Below are positions 46,270 through 56,590 of a stretch of DNA of 64,000 bases, piece after piece. The stretch is taken from the NCBI RefSeq assembly GCF_000699445.3, contig NC_067196.1:91545364-91609363 (forward strand), given 5' to 3'. The notes under the pieces were generated by a model that was given only the letters and a program-made list of their open reading frames with translations, searched no databases and was not told the DNA's origin. This stretch comes from Schistosoma haematobium. Taxonomy: Eukaryota; Platyhelminthes; Trematoda; Strigeidida; Schistosomatidae. The translations under genes and the position numbers were made by a program. Position 1 is the stretch's first letter. Each line of letters starts with the position of its first letter.

Positions 46270-46850
46270 TTAAGAACTTTCGTCTAAGTCAGTCAGCTAC
46301 AACGTAGGACCAGGCACATATATGCATCGGTCCAAGTTGCCATACCTCATTAGCACAACAAGATAAACACCAAATTCATAGAAGCAGTTAATTCAGTTGT
46401 AGTAATATATAAAAGAAAGATTGCATATAAGGACATAGTACAGGAAGAAAGAATTAGTTCGTAGAAAGAAAGATATGAAGTTTAAGGAAAGACAGAGACT
46501 GTATACACCGATGCCACTGTGATCGATTCTGAGCCATATCACCCACAACCTCCAACCATTGGTTCTGATATTTACGAGAACCTCAACCAAGTAGTCTTCA
46601 TCTCCCAACATGGCTCAGACTAGAAGTTAGTGACTTCAATCACTGATGCCACATTTTGGTTTGGCCGCCTTTAATTCAGTGGTGGTAATATATAAAAGAA
46701 AGATTGCATGTAATTATATAGTACAGGAAGAAAGATTTAGTACGTAGAGAGAAAGACATGAAGGGATTTCAATCTCATAGTTTAAGGGGAGACAGAGACT
46801 GTATACACCGACGCCATTGTAATCAATTCTGAGCTATGTCACTCAGAGTC
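46270..46850 (-). mobile_element. RTE-B 3' end with partial tandem duplication
   Basis: The minus-strand RTE-B end (46290-46670) is followed by a second copy of its UTR/coding border (46673-46850) in the same orientation, repeating GGTGGTAATATATAAAAGAA and the following 170 bp. Confidence 0.73.
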
Positions 46851-47269
46851 TATGTTTGATCGAATAGTTTCATAGTAGTTGGGCGCTGAGTTGATGTGAA
46901 ACATTCAAGAGGAGGAATGTATTTGTAAAATCTCGGTGATTGACTTTGAAGTAGATCCAATGTTTTGCTTGGTATTCTGTTCCAAGCTTTTTCAAGAAAA
47001 TATAGAATCAAACATCAAGTGTTAGCCAATCAACGATAACAATGTTTAAAGTAGGTAATTGGTTTAGTGTGTAAGAGATTTGTGGTGTGTAACAATGACA
47101 GATTGTGTGTATTTGTAAGTGAATGTGAGGTGTGAGAACACATTTCATCAACTATTTATCGTATTTGATCAGTGAATTTTTGAAGAAAACATACAATTTT
47201 CGTATGTGATATGAATCAAATATGTTGTATTACTTTTTCTGTTCCATTTAAGTGTTCAGCATATTCAGA
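46851..47269. other. No recognised feature
   Basis: AT-rich spacer. Confidence 0.35.
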
Positions 47270-47400
47270 CAATTTAATATTTGAATTCATGACTCAATTG
47301 AAGCCAAATCACAATGAAAACCTCGAAATACTAGTCGGCTGTTTCATCCTCGTATGGAACTCTTCAGCAGTGCACATCCACAATCCCACCTCAGATAAGA
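47270..47400 (-). mobile_element. SINE-B fragment
   Basis: Tail and hammerhead remnant on the minus strand; ends abruptly within the head. Confidence 0.55.
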
Positions 47401-47995
47401 TAACTGGTTAGAACAGTTGACTGTGTTTTGTTGTTATTCAAATAATAAGTGATGGATTAAATGGAATAAAGAGAGTTCAGGTTTACTTATTGATTATTAG
47501 TTGTCATGGGACATCTAATTGTATTCCATCTCTCCTATTAATCATTTAAAAAAAATAGTAGTTTCCAAGAGATGTTGATTTGAAACTAGTTATCACACAG
47601 TATAGACAGTCAGTTGAATAAAGTTATCGTTTTTGTTTTTAAGGATAGAGATTAAACCAGGCTCTATTTTCTTGATTATTTCAACTGTTTCTTTTATTGT
47701 CAATGATTTGATGAATATCCAAGATGATGTAATCTAAATTTATACACTATAGTCATAGCAACTATATTGAATATTGTATATGTTAAACTTTAGATATATT
47801 TTCTAAAATTTCTTCAAACTATACATCACATATCCATTGAATACTTTCATTTTGGACTATTCTCTTTAGTAGCTTACCTTATACACTATAATTAACTAGA
47901 TCATCTTTCATTTGATCTATGTGTAAATATTGGTTGAACAACATAATTCATGAATAGTCAACTAGTTATTCTGAATTGTAAAACCTTTTTAATGG
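47401..47995. other. No recognised feature
   Basis: AT-rich spacer. Confidence 0.35.
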
Positions 47996-48193
47996 TTATA
48001 TTGATGGGGTTTTGTTCTCTGAACTGGATGGTTTAGTCGTGGAGCTTTCATTGTTCTTCTGAACAACATTATCAGCATAAACCTCAGATAGAAGTGAAGC
48101 GTTCGTATGTCTCCACATGTGGTTCACAGCTTCTCTTGTACACCTCGATGTTGTTTGTTCATAGTTCAGAGAACAAAACTCCATCAAAATCAT
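47996..48193 (-). repeat. Coding-like dispersed repeat, short copy
   Basis: Minus frame contains HTNASLLSEVYADNVVQKNN then STTKPSSSENKTPS, matching the C-terminal part of the 27957-28395 frame. Confidence 0.55.
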
Positions 48194-48419
48194 CCATCCA
48201 AGCTACAAATCTTCTCCACTGATTATTCTACCTTAATGATATTGACTTCAACACTTTATGCACTCATAAATTCATCTCAAAGTCGAACTCTAAATTCAGA
48301 AAGACAATTAGAACTATTCCAGTAAGAACTACATCAATCTACTATGAACAACATTAAATCTGATTCATTAAACATTCGCTTCATTGTCACTTTCGAAATT
48401 GATATGAATCAACTATTCA

Positions 48420-48850
48420 ATCAGTCAGCTACAACGTAGGCACATATATGCATCGGTCCAAGTTGCCACACCTCATTAGCAAAACATGATAAACACTGGA
48501 TTTATAGAAGTAGTTAATTCAGTGGTGGTAATATATAAAAGAGAGATTGAATATAAGGATATAGTACAGGGAGAAAGAATTAGTTGGTAGAAAGAAAGAT
48601 ATGAAGTGATTTTAATCTCTTAGTTTAAGGAAAGACAGAAAGTGTACACGCCGACGCCATTGAGATCGATTCTCAACTATGTCCTCTGTTGGTTACGATA
48701 GTCACACGGACCCCAACCAAGTAGTCTGCATCTACCAACATGGGTCAGACTAGAAGTTAATGGCTTCAAACATTGATGCCACGTTTTGGTTTGGCCGCTC
48801 CTAACTTTCTTCCAACTATCCCCAACACTGGTCAGTATTGCGCATCGTGG
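48420..48850 (-). mobile_element. RTE-B 3' end
   Basis: Starts GTCAGCTACAACGTAG and runs through the UTR into the VGRCRLLGLGP-type coding end on the minus strand. Confidence 0.72.
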
Positions 48851-48984
48851 TAATCGTTGTTATCACTAAAAATGGATGTGAATGTGATATGATTTTAGAA
48901 TGCATTGACCAATCTAATGAAATTTCATCACATCCTTATGTTTACTTCAGTTAACTTCACTTAGTAAATCCTATGAACCCATTG

Positions 48985-49590
48985 TAAATTTTTTTCATTG
49001 AGATCATGAACCGATTGATTTTAGATAATCATTGAGGACCTGAAAACACTGGAAGGCCGTTTCGTCCTATTGTGGGGCTCCTCGGCAGTGTGCATCCACG
49101 ATCCCGCTCGCTCTTGAGCGCTTAACACCTAGACCACTAAGTCGGCATCAAACGGTGTTAATGTCTAACCTCAACCAATCCACAAGATTTCTCGACCATC
49201 ATCCATTTTACTGAGGTAGATACCTGTCTCTATTCGACACGGATTAGCTCTACTAATCACGGCTTCTCATTAGAACTACGAGAATTCCCTCACGAAACTA
49301 GTCATTGGTGATCACGTGGAAGAGTGTCGCGCAATTTCGTGGGTTGGTTCAAGTTAGACATTAACACCGTTGGACGCCAGCTCAGTGGTCTAGAGATTAA
49401 GAGTTGGCTCGCGAGACTGAAGGCCCTGGGTTCGAATCCCGTGAGCAGGGTCGTGGACACGCACTACTGAGGAGTCCCACAATGGGATGAGATGGCCATA
49501 CAGTGTTTGCAGGTTTTTTAATGGTGGTCTAACATCAATCGGTTCATGATCTCAATCCAAACTTAATAATCTCCACAACCCTGTACTGAC
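48985..49590. mobile_element. Inverted pair of SINE-B copies joined at their leaders
   Basis: A minus copy (48985-49320) and a plus copy (49320-49590) meet head to head. Ribozyme cores: minus CCGAGGA (U4 lost); plus CTGAGGA but GAGAT in place of GAAAC. Both are inactive. Confidence 0.76.
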
Positions 49591-49636
49591 CATTGTAACT
49601 ACTTCAATTTAAACAACAACAAAAATATAATGAATG

Positions 49637-49648
49637 TTTATTTTTATT
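49637..49648 (-). promoter_or_regulatory. Tandem AATAAA poly(A) signals of the protease gene
   Basis: On the minus strand AATAAA occurs at 49648-49643 and 49642-49637, 25-36 nt past the TAA, implying a very short 3' UTR. Confidence 0.7.
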
Positions 49649-49672
49649 TAAAATAAACATGTAATACATAGA

Positions 49673-49883
49673 TTACAATATTGGGAAACTGGCATTTGTT
49701 GCAATACCACACATATTATGTTTATTCCTCCTTAATTTAATATATCCATTCATTCCCCATTTATCACCCCAACTATTTTTAATAAGCCAATAATCTTTAT
49801 TATGTTCTGTACCATAACCAACAACTAATACAGCATGATTGAGTAAAGATGATGAACAATATTTTGATTCAAATATTCCACTC
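49673..49883 (-). CDS. Protease exon 4 (residues 262-331, stop TAA)
   Basis: Acceptor CATTTTAG|GAGTGG completes the Lys codon. Encodes the catalytic His and Asn segments and the C-terminal MCGIATNASFPIL. Confidence 0.92.
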
Positions 49884-52006
49884 CTAAAATGTAAAAGATT
49901 ACAAATTATAGTTTTGACATATGAATGAACTAGGTCTATTTATTGTATTATTAGAGTTTTATAATAGTCTTACCTCATTTCTTGAATAGAATTGATTTCT
50001 CAAGGTTTTATCCCTTATTTCCATATGTTTACTTGATATATATATTCTATGTGTTTCAAGTTGGAAGGTAGCGGTTGTCTTTGAATTTCAACAGTGAAGT
50101 TGTCCTTTATTTACAAAAAAAACTATTCAGTGTCTAGAGTTTTCATCAAGGCAAGGATTGGCAAAGCAAGGGCCGCATTCCTACAATTGAAGAATATAAG
50201 GAACTCAAAACAACTGTTTCTCAATTAATATCAAAGTCAGGATCTTCAATACGAACGTCGAGACGGTTCTACCATACGGAAACTCAAAACAATTGTCACC
50301 CAATACCAAGGTCAGGATTTTCAATAAAAATGTCCAGACAGTTCTACTGCATGAGGCGGAAACTTCGAGAACCACGGAAGCCATCATCCAGAAGACACAA
50401 GTATTGATTAATAGTTGTCTACACAAAATACTTCGGATCCGTTGGCCAAACACTATGAACAAAAACCTTTTGTGAGAGAAAACAAGTCAGATCCCAGTGG
50501 AGGAAGAAATCAAGAAGAAGTGCTGGAAGTGAATAGGACACACATTGAGGAAGGCACTCAATTGAGTCACAAGCTAAGCCTTCATATGGAATCTTCAAGA
50601 TCGAATGGGGAGGAGAGGAAGACCAAAGAACACATTAAGCCACGAAATGGAAATAGACATGAGAAAAATGAACAAGAATTAAATGGAACTAGAAAAGAAA
50701 GCCCAGGACAGAGTGGATTGGAGAATGCTGGCTGGCGGCCTATGCTCCATCAGGAGTAACAGATGTAAGTAAGCAAGTAAGTAAGTAATAATACTAAGAT
50801 TTTTGTAAGTTATATTCCAACTTGATGAATAAATCACATGGTAACTAATCGTACTTCAATTACATTTCATATTTCACAAGTTGAAATCATGAGCCAATTG
50901 AAGCTAGACCACCATGGAAAACCTGGAAACACTGGACAGCCGTTTCGTCCTAGTATGGGACTCCTCAGCAGTGCGCATCCACGAACCCGCCCTCCGCAGG
51001 ACTCGAATCCATGACCTACTAGCTTCGCGCTCGAGCACTTAACCACCAGACCACTGAGCGGGCATCCAACGGTGTTAATGTCTACATTTCATATATTTCA
51101 TAAAATAACTTCATATATCATAAATAATAACTTACTTATATAATACAAAATCAATTGATGCATCTATAGCAACTGAAATTGGTCCATAGTGATAAACTGC
51201 TTTTTGTAAAATTTTTTCATTTTTTGTTGGTAAATCAATAAATTTTTTTATTTTTATAATCCCTTTTGATAAATGAAAATGACATGATGATTCCTATTCA
51301 ATAATTTTTTTTTTTAATATTTTAAACATCATAGAAACTTACTACACCTTGATATGGATAATTTTTTTCCGATTCAATTGGATATTTTTTTATATAATTA
51401 AATGATTGATCCATTGTACCACCATGACAACCATGATTACCAAATGAATAACTACAATCAATTAATTGTTGTTCAGATAAACTTATTGATTTTTTATATT
51501 TTTTTATAAATTGACCTTCAATTGCACCAGTTGTTGAAAATGCCCAACATGATCCACACATACCCTTTTAAAAATTGATTATGATTTAATTATTAACTAA
51601 CTTGATCTTTAACTGATGTCACTAAACCATAATCCCGCCAATCCCATTTTAATGGTAATGATTTATGAGATAATAATGGTAATTCTTCATTGTTATCATT
51701 CCATAAAGGATGATGATTGATAAATCCATTAGGAAATAAGATTGTTTTTAATTCATTCCAATCCATATCACAAAATTGATTTAAACCCATTGTATAACTT
51801 TTTAAACCTAAATCATAAAGTAGATTGTGTTGATGAATCTTTGTCACATATTTCATAAAGATGATTTTTCTTTTCATTTCATCATTTATGGAATAAGTTT
51901 TATTATATTTTAGTTTCCATTGTTTCCATATCTCATCATATTGGCTATTTAAGTGTTGAGCAATAGTAACAATGGTAATAATGTTCAATAATAGAAACAC
52001 TTTCAT
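49673..52006 (-). CDS. Cathepsin L-like papain-family cysteine protease precursor (4 exons, 331 aa)
   Basis: Secreted or lysosomal/gut-type C1A protease; such enzymes digest host proteins in flukes. Exons (minus): 52006-51602, 51564-51343, 51293-51136, 49883-49673; total 996 nt, joined in frame with GT..AG borders. Domains: signal peptide MKVFLLLNIITIVTIAQ; I29 propeptide with an ERFNIN-type pattern read as D-R-F-Y-I-N (DEMKRKIIFMKY...) and a GNFD-type GLNQFCD; mature domain near LPLKWDWRD. Catalytic set: oxyanion Q135, C141 (GMCGSCWAFS), H278 (LNHAVLVVGYG), N298 (WLIKNSWG). CHGG and paired cysteines are present. Length is normal for the family. All key residues are intact, so it is predicted active. 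Subfamily L is favoured over B because there is no occluding loop. The exact paralogue is not called. Confidence 0.93.
50150..50790 (+). mobile_element. RTE-A 3' fragment antisense in protease intron 3
   Basis: Plus-strand remnant with an internal duplicated segment (two QLS-type blocks at about 50200-50310), then [20 protein letters not shown] and a (GTAA)n tip ending about 50788. Confidence 0.8.
50880..51085 (-). mobile_element. SINE-B in protease intron 3, sense to the gene
   Basis: Minus-strand copy with box A-like GTGGTCTGGTGGTTAAGTGC (reverse of 51035-51054), box B-like GGATTCGAGTCCTG, an intact hammerhead, and tail to about 50880. Confidence 0.8.
50929..50974 (-). ncRNA. SINE-B hammerhead ribozyme, intact
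   Basis: Minus strand in order: stem I GCACTG, core CTGAGGA, stem II GTCC/GGAC with loop CATACTA, core GAA, stem III AC/GT with loop GGCT, cleavage triplet GTC, stem I CAGTGT. Stem I pairs over 6 bp (last pair G-U) and stem II over 4 bp; no core base is changed. Predicted cut between 50935 and 50934. It is on the transcribed strand of the protease pre-mRNA. Confidence 0.82.
51136..51293 (-). CDS. Protease exon 3 (residues 210-262 in part)
   Basis: Acceptor TTGAATAG|GAATCA. Encodes KGIIKIKKFIDLPTKNEK and VYHYGPISVAIDA. The donor TATAA|GTAAGT splits a Lys codon. Confidence 0.9.
51343..51564 (-). CDS. Protease exon 2 (residues 136-209)
   Basis: Acceptor TTAAAAG|GGTATG. Encodes the active-site cysteine helix and LSEQQLIDCSYSFGNHGCHG. 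Donor GTGTA|GTAAGT; next intron 49 bp. Confidence 0.92.
51602..52006 (-). CDS. Protease exon 1 (residues 1-135)
   Basis: Signal peptide, I29 propeptide and the first mature residues up to VKDQ. Donor GATCAA|GTTAGT; the following intron is only 37 bp. Confidence 0.92.
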
Positions 52007-52046
52007 TGTTCTTATTCACTAATGTATAGTATAAAAACGAATATGA

Positions 52047-52053
52047 TTATATA
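52047..52053 (-). promoter_or_regulatory. Possible TATA box of the protease gene
   Basis: TATATAA on the minus strand, 41 nt before the ATG. The distance fits a very short 5' UTR, but in such AT-rich DNA it may be chance. Confidence 0.3.
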
Positions 52054-52254
52054 CAGTTTCTTTTATGATTATATAATGACCTTTATTCAGATAATTGAAT
52101 ATGTAATGATACTTTGAAAATCCACTTGAATATTGTTTTTCATGTAGATTGTGTACCCTTTGTGATTATACAAACGATTATTGTTTTTATATGATGATAT
52201 TTGTAAGAGATATGTTGAGCTATATAAAATAATACGGTTAGATTGAATTGTATT

Positions 52255-52500
52255 AACAATTGATTGATCACTGGGTGGTGATCAATCAATTGTGATTACA
52301 TCTCAATCTTACAGGAGGTTGATCGTGGCTCAGATAGCTCAGTGGTAACGTCTCTGACTGTGAAGCTGGGTGATACGGTATCGAATCCGTCAGGGAGCAT
52401 CAGTTTCCTCAAATATTATAGGTACACCTTGCTGACGAGTGCCAAGTAGCACGAAATCCGAGTCAAGGGTTTCCTGCCGACTGCCTCCAACCACCATCTA
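52255..52500 (+). mobile_element. SINE-C with extended leader hairpin
   Basis: Perfect 15-bp arms CAATTGATTGATCAC (52257-52271) and their complement (52278-52292) around TGGGTG. Then tRNA-like head, hammerhead with complete core (CTGACGA, GTGC/GCAC, GAAAT) but a mismatched first stem I pair (GTCAAGG), and the family 3' end. Confidence 0.78.
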
Positions 52501-52504
52501 ATCT

Positions 52505-52645
52505 GAATTGTATTAAATAACTCCGACTGTAGTTCTTCTACAGTTACTGTCAGTCTCAAACCCGGGGAAAGGAGAAGGATTGGGCATAGGGGTTAGCGAC
52601 CACATCCTGTAGAAAACTAACTCGCTAAAAAAAACGCTAACCAGT
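52505..52645 (+). repeat. Dispersed repeat R4
   Basis: GTCAGTCTCAAACCCGGGGA through AAAACTAACTCGCTAAAAAA matches 44254-44385. Confidence 0.6.
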
Positions 52646-52767
52646 AAATATTTAAATATTTAGATTGTTCTTCTGGTTACAGACAAATCGATTGAATTGA
52701 ATTGGTAACAGAAGGGGTAGAATTCGTTGTGTTATATTTTCTGTAATAGGAATTTTTGATATTTGTT

Positions 52768-52850
52768 CTCTGAGATGGATGGTTTTGTCGCGAAGCTTTC
52801 ATTGTTTTTCTGAATGACATCATCAATACAAACTGTAAATAGAAGTGAAG
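52768..52850 (-). repeat. Coding-like dispersed repeat, fragment
   Basis: Reverse complement keeps DDVIQKNNESFATKPSISEN-like reading, the C-terminal motif of the family. Confidence 0.5.
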
Positions 52851-52884
52851 TTATCAGTATAGAGTTATAGAGATTATTGAGTTT

Positions 52885-53060
52885 CTGATTGAGATCATGA
52901 ATCGACTGATGTTAGATCACCATTGAAAACCTGGAAGCACTGAGAAGCCGTTTCGTCCTATTGTGGGACTCTTCATTGGTGTGCATCCATGATCCCGATT
53001 GCAGGATTGGAACCCAGGGCCTTCAGTCTCGAGTGTGAACGCTCAACCTCGTTTTATTAT
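52885..53060 (-). mobile_element. SINE-B copy, inactive hammerhead
   Basis: Minus copy; core reads ATGAAGA, while GTCC/GGAC stem II and GAAAC are kept. Confidence 0.68.
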
Positions 53061-53267
53061 CAAAATAACAGTTTTACTGATTGAAAGAGCATGAATTTAT
53101 GTAGGAAAGTGTTTGTTAATTGAAAACGAATTTTTTTAATGAATTGGTCCAAGGTCATAATATTCTAGAAATTGACAAGAAACAATGATTTTCCTTAGTC
53201 ATTCCTGGCATTCTTCGAAAACTTAGTGAACGATGAATTATTCCGATTCAAAGAAGTACTTATGATG

Positions 53268-53752
53268 TGTGGCGCTTTATTTTGACATCAATTAGATCGG
53301 ACAATGTTATTGACGGGTTTGCCATTTGAGTGGCCAAAGATCTAACTCCAATTAGATAGAATGATTGATCGTTATCAAGATATAGTTGTCGAAATATATA
53401 TATCGCCAATCCTTGTATATACTTATCGACTTAGATTGCGTTAGGGAATAACGGAATTAAATAAGTCAAATACGAGAACGGATTTCGAATATGTATATTT
53501 CATGCACACATTTATTTGAACAGGCAATCAAGAAATGAAGTGAAGGGAAGAGAGCAAAGCGAAACGACGTGTAGTGGAGAATGCGCGTACGCCAATTCCA
53601 TTTAATTAATCGTGAATCGATATTTATAGTCACACAACGTTGATAAGTGAATAATTAACTAGGTCACAACGTGACTGTAGAAGAGTGGATAAATTGGTTT
53701 GTTGTGAAACTAGAATAAGCTGTGTGGGGTTAACATACTGACCAACACTATA
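53268..53752 (-). mobile_element. Diverged LTR of the 31.6-kb family
   Basis: The minus strand begins TATAGTGTTGGTCAG (TG start decayed) and ends AATAAAGCGCCACA. No target duplication; old copy. Confidence 0.65.
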
Positions 53753-54169
53753 TACACCCCAAAAGTAGATATCCATTCAGGCTCATTTAACACCATCCTC
53801 AATTCAAAACTACAATTTGAAATAACACCTGTACTTCAAAAGAAAACTGGTTTCATGAAAACAGCGCAATAGTGCAACAGAAATTCTAAAAATTCAACAC
53901 TTGAATTCGTTATGATATACATTGTATGTCATATTGTCCTCTACAACTAGTCTATCATTCATAGATATGTAGGAGATAAAATTCAATTTTGGGTTAAACT
54001 GATGTAAATCAATGAGTTTCCTTGCAGTTATGGGAGTAGTTTACTTCGAACACGTAAACTCAATACTTTCTACATGCATCTCGAAGAAGCATGTCAAACA
54101 ATCAGTATATGAATACACAAACTGTTGGAGTGATCCAGAAAATTGCTTGCAAAAGACAAGCAGGCATCA
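53753..54169. other. No recognised feature
   Basis: AT-rich. An 80-aa frame at 54012-54254 has no signature and overlaps the promoter-like region. Confidence 0.4.
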
Positions 54170-54192
54170 GGAATCACTAAGATGCGTTTCGT

Positions 54193-54647
54193 CCAATCAG
54201 CGTCCATTTGAAGTTTTTGCCAAAAATGTCAAGGAAGTGAAACGTCACATGTAGAGGTTCTGATTGGCTGGTTGCTACACTGCTACTATGTTGAGTAGCA
54301 TTCCAAAATCTTCTATCAACCCAAGGACATCTAAAAATATTATAAAAACCCTATATTTTCTGTGTTGAAATGAACCTTGGAGTAAACTACTTCTCGCATA
54401 CTTTGAGTCTTCTCTCTCGTGTTCAGGTCGCTGTATAGTTCTAGCTTGTAGGTTACAGAATAGCTTAGGAGACGAATATAGCGTTCAGTCGGCAAGACAT
54501 ATCACGAACATCTCATCGACTTTGAGCATGTTGTTTCATCAGAATATTCTCTAAAAAAAATAATCTACACAACCAAATGAACAGCATCGAAGGGAAATCA
54601 AATCAGAAATGTTAGGATTAGTGTGACTGTGAAAATTTAACAATAAA
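54193..54647 (+). promoter_or_regulatory. Promoter-to-poly(A) array, possible unclassified LTR
   Basis: CCAAT at 54193-54197, inverted CCAAT (ATTGG) at 54263-54267, TATAAAA at 54341-54347 and AATAAA at 54642-54647 lie in the order of a U3-R-U5 LTR. No terminal TG..CA or target duplication could be set by eye. Confidence 0.35.
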
Positions 54648-54679
54648 AGTATGAGCTCTGTGTACAAATATATCAAATG

Positions 54680-55149
54680 AAATCTTTGATTCATTCATGA
54701 CCCTGATAGTCCTTCCAATGTGTTTGTGTAATTTGCTTTGGTTTAGTGTTGTACTTCTTTAATCAATTATCAGTTAATATAATTGACCGGTTATAATTTT
54801 CTATAATCATCATAATTTCACTGTAATTATCGTCTTTACAATTGTCATATCTTCATATCAGTAGAGTGGACAAGTGTCTATGGTGTTTCTGACCGGTAAA
54901 TTATTTTCATCTTCCTGTTCTTAACTAATCTTTAGGTCATTAAACAATGGTCTGTCGGTGGGTTGTAGAGTTTCGGTACATGACTTTATGGAAGAGGAGA
55001 TTTCCTTTACAGAATTACGTATTTCTTGTTCGTGAGTTGTTAATCATTATAGTTGTTATGACATGAGGTGTTTATCAATATAATGTGCTGATTTCACAAA
55101 CCAGGATTCTGTTTATAAATTTTTCTATATATTCCGTCTACTATTCTTT
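54680..55149. other. No recognised feature
   Basis: AT-rich spacer. Confidence 0.35.
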
Positions 55150-55315
55150 CTTTAGCTGAGTTTCCTAGAAAGTTAACCTTGATCCAACATAAGTCCTAAT
55201 GTTCCACTTATCCGAGTACTTCTGAGTAAAAATCGGTTACGGTGATTAGACTACTCATAAGTAGCTAAAACAAAACAACAAAGTAAATTAGTGACCAAAA
55301 GTTTCAAATTCTCTC
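55150..55315 (-). repeat. Dispersed repeat R7
   Basis: Reverse-complement partner of 42005-42200 (TTAACCTTGATCCAAC, CCACTTATCCGAGTACTT). Confidence 0.6.
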
Positions 55316-55999
55316 TCTGTACATATACATATATAGTGATACCGATTATTCATGGAAAACAGCTTACTAGTATACTGGGGGTTCACTGTTAAGCTTGAGT
55401 TCTACAATCGACCAGTCTAGAGTGGTAATATATAAAAAACAATGGGTCTAGTTTGTATGGTAAGCTAAGGTAATGGCTTTAGTGAATTTGATTGGTTTGT
55501 CAATGCAGAAGCTACGGTCGAATATTTAGTTGATCATTTCATAAAAAGGATGGCAATCAGTTGTTTGAGGTTTATGTGAGGCATTATACATATTCTTCTA
55601 AGAAGTTCGAACTAGTACGAAATCAGCCAACTGATACAGACCGTTATATATCAAGATATAATACTTGCGATGTAAAATCATTTATATAGGCTGGATCGAA
55701 ATCTCATCGGTGTTATTAGATCCGAAATTTCGTCTACACAAATGTGGCATTTGATCTTTTATTAACGAAGCCTCACTTTACTGATTTATGTTGGCTTGAA
55801 GATAGTGTGTACTATCTTACAGACAAAGTATTGTGTTGTCCACCATTAGTCTTTCGAATTCATTCTAATGAATTCACATGACTTGCGTCGTCTTCTGTTA
55901 AATCCAATACATGTATGAAATACAGTGCTCAGTGGTCTCGAGGTCAAGCGTTGATGAGAAAGACTAAACGTTCTGGATTCGATCTGTTATTATCACATC
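55316..55999. other. Mostly unassigned; SINE-B scrap at about 55920-55990
   Basis: AGTGCTCAGTGGTCTCGAGG and TCTGGATTCGATCTG resemble SINE-B boxes A and B; otherwise nothing recognised. Confidence 0.4.
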
Positions 56000-56590
56000 A
56001 TGGGTGTTTAGTGGCCCCGCATTCGACTCCAAGTAGATCGTACGAATTATTTCTACTGAAATACATATGTCGGTTATCGTCGTATATAATTATCGACTTA
56101 AATTACGTTAGTGACCCGATCTACCCATTTTGGGGGAAGAGCACCAAAATCCCAAAATTTCCCTTAAATCTTGGTGAAGGTCATTTGGCTCTGGGAATTT
56201 CCCCAAAATTTCCCCAAACTTGGGAGATTCAGTGAATAACGGAATCACAGAAGTCAAGGACGAGAATGCGTTTTTGAATACATATATTATCTACACTTGG
56301 TGATCTGGACAGGCAATCAGAGGGAGGAAGCGAAGAAACGGAAGAGAAGAGAGTGATGCGAAACGATGCGCAGTGGAGAATACATGTGAGCCAACTCGAT
56401 TTAATCAAACGTTAATCGATATTTATAGTCACATAAAAATAAGCTATAGATGTGTGATGAGTAGGATAAGATGTACATACACATTTGTTCATATAATAAC
56501 AGTCAAGATTGATAAGTGAATGATTAACAAGGTCGACATGTAGCTTGAGTAGCTTGAATAAATTTATTTGTCCAGAAGCTAGTAGGCTCG
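56000..56590 (-). mobile_element. LTR fragment interrupted by a 116-bp insertion
   Basis: Shares AGTCACATAAAAATAAGCTA, GTCAAGATTGATAAGTGAAT and AATAACGGAAT-type blocks with the other LTR copies, but lacks the poly(A) end. The insertion is at 56115-56230. Confidence 0.68.
56115..56230. mobile_element. MITE-like 116-bp element with 5-bp target duplication
   Basis: Flanked by AGTGA at 56110-56114 and 56231-56235. The ends are imperfect inverted repeats (start GATCTACCCATTTTGGGGGA; complement of the end GAATCTCCCAAGTTTGGGGA). Deleting it with one AGTGA restores the LTR sequence CGTTAGTGAATAACGG. No coding capacity. Confidence 0.65.
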
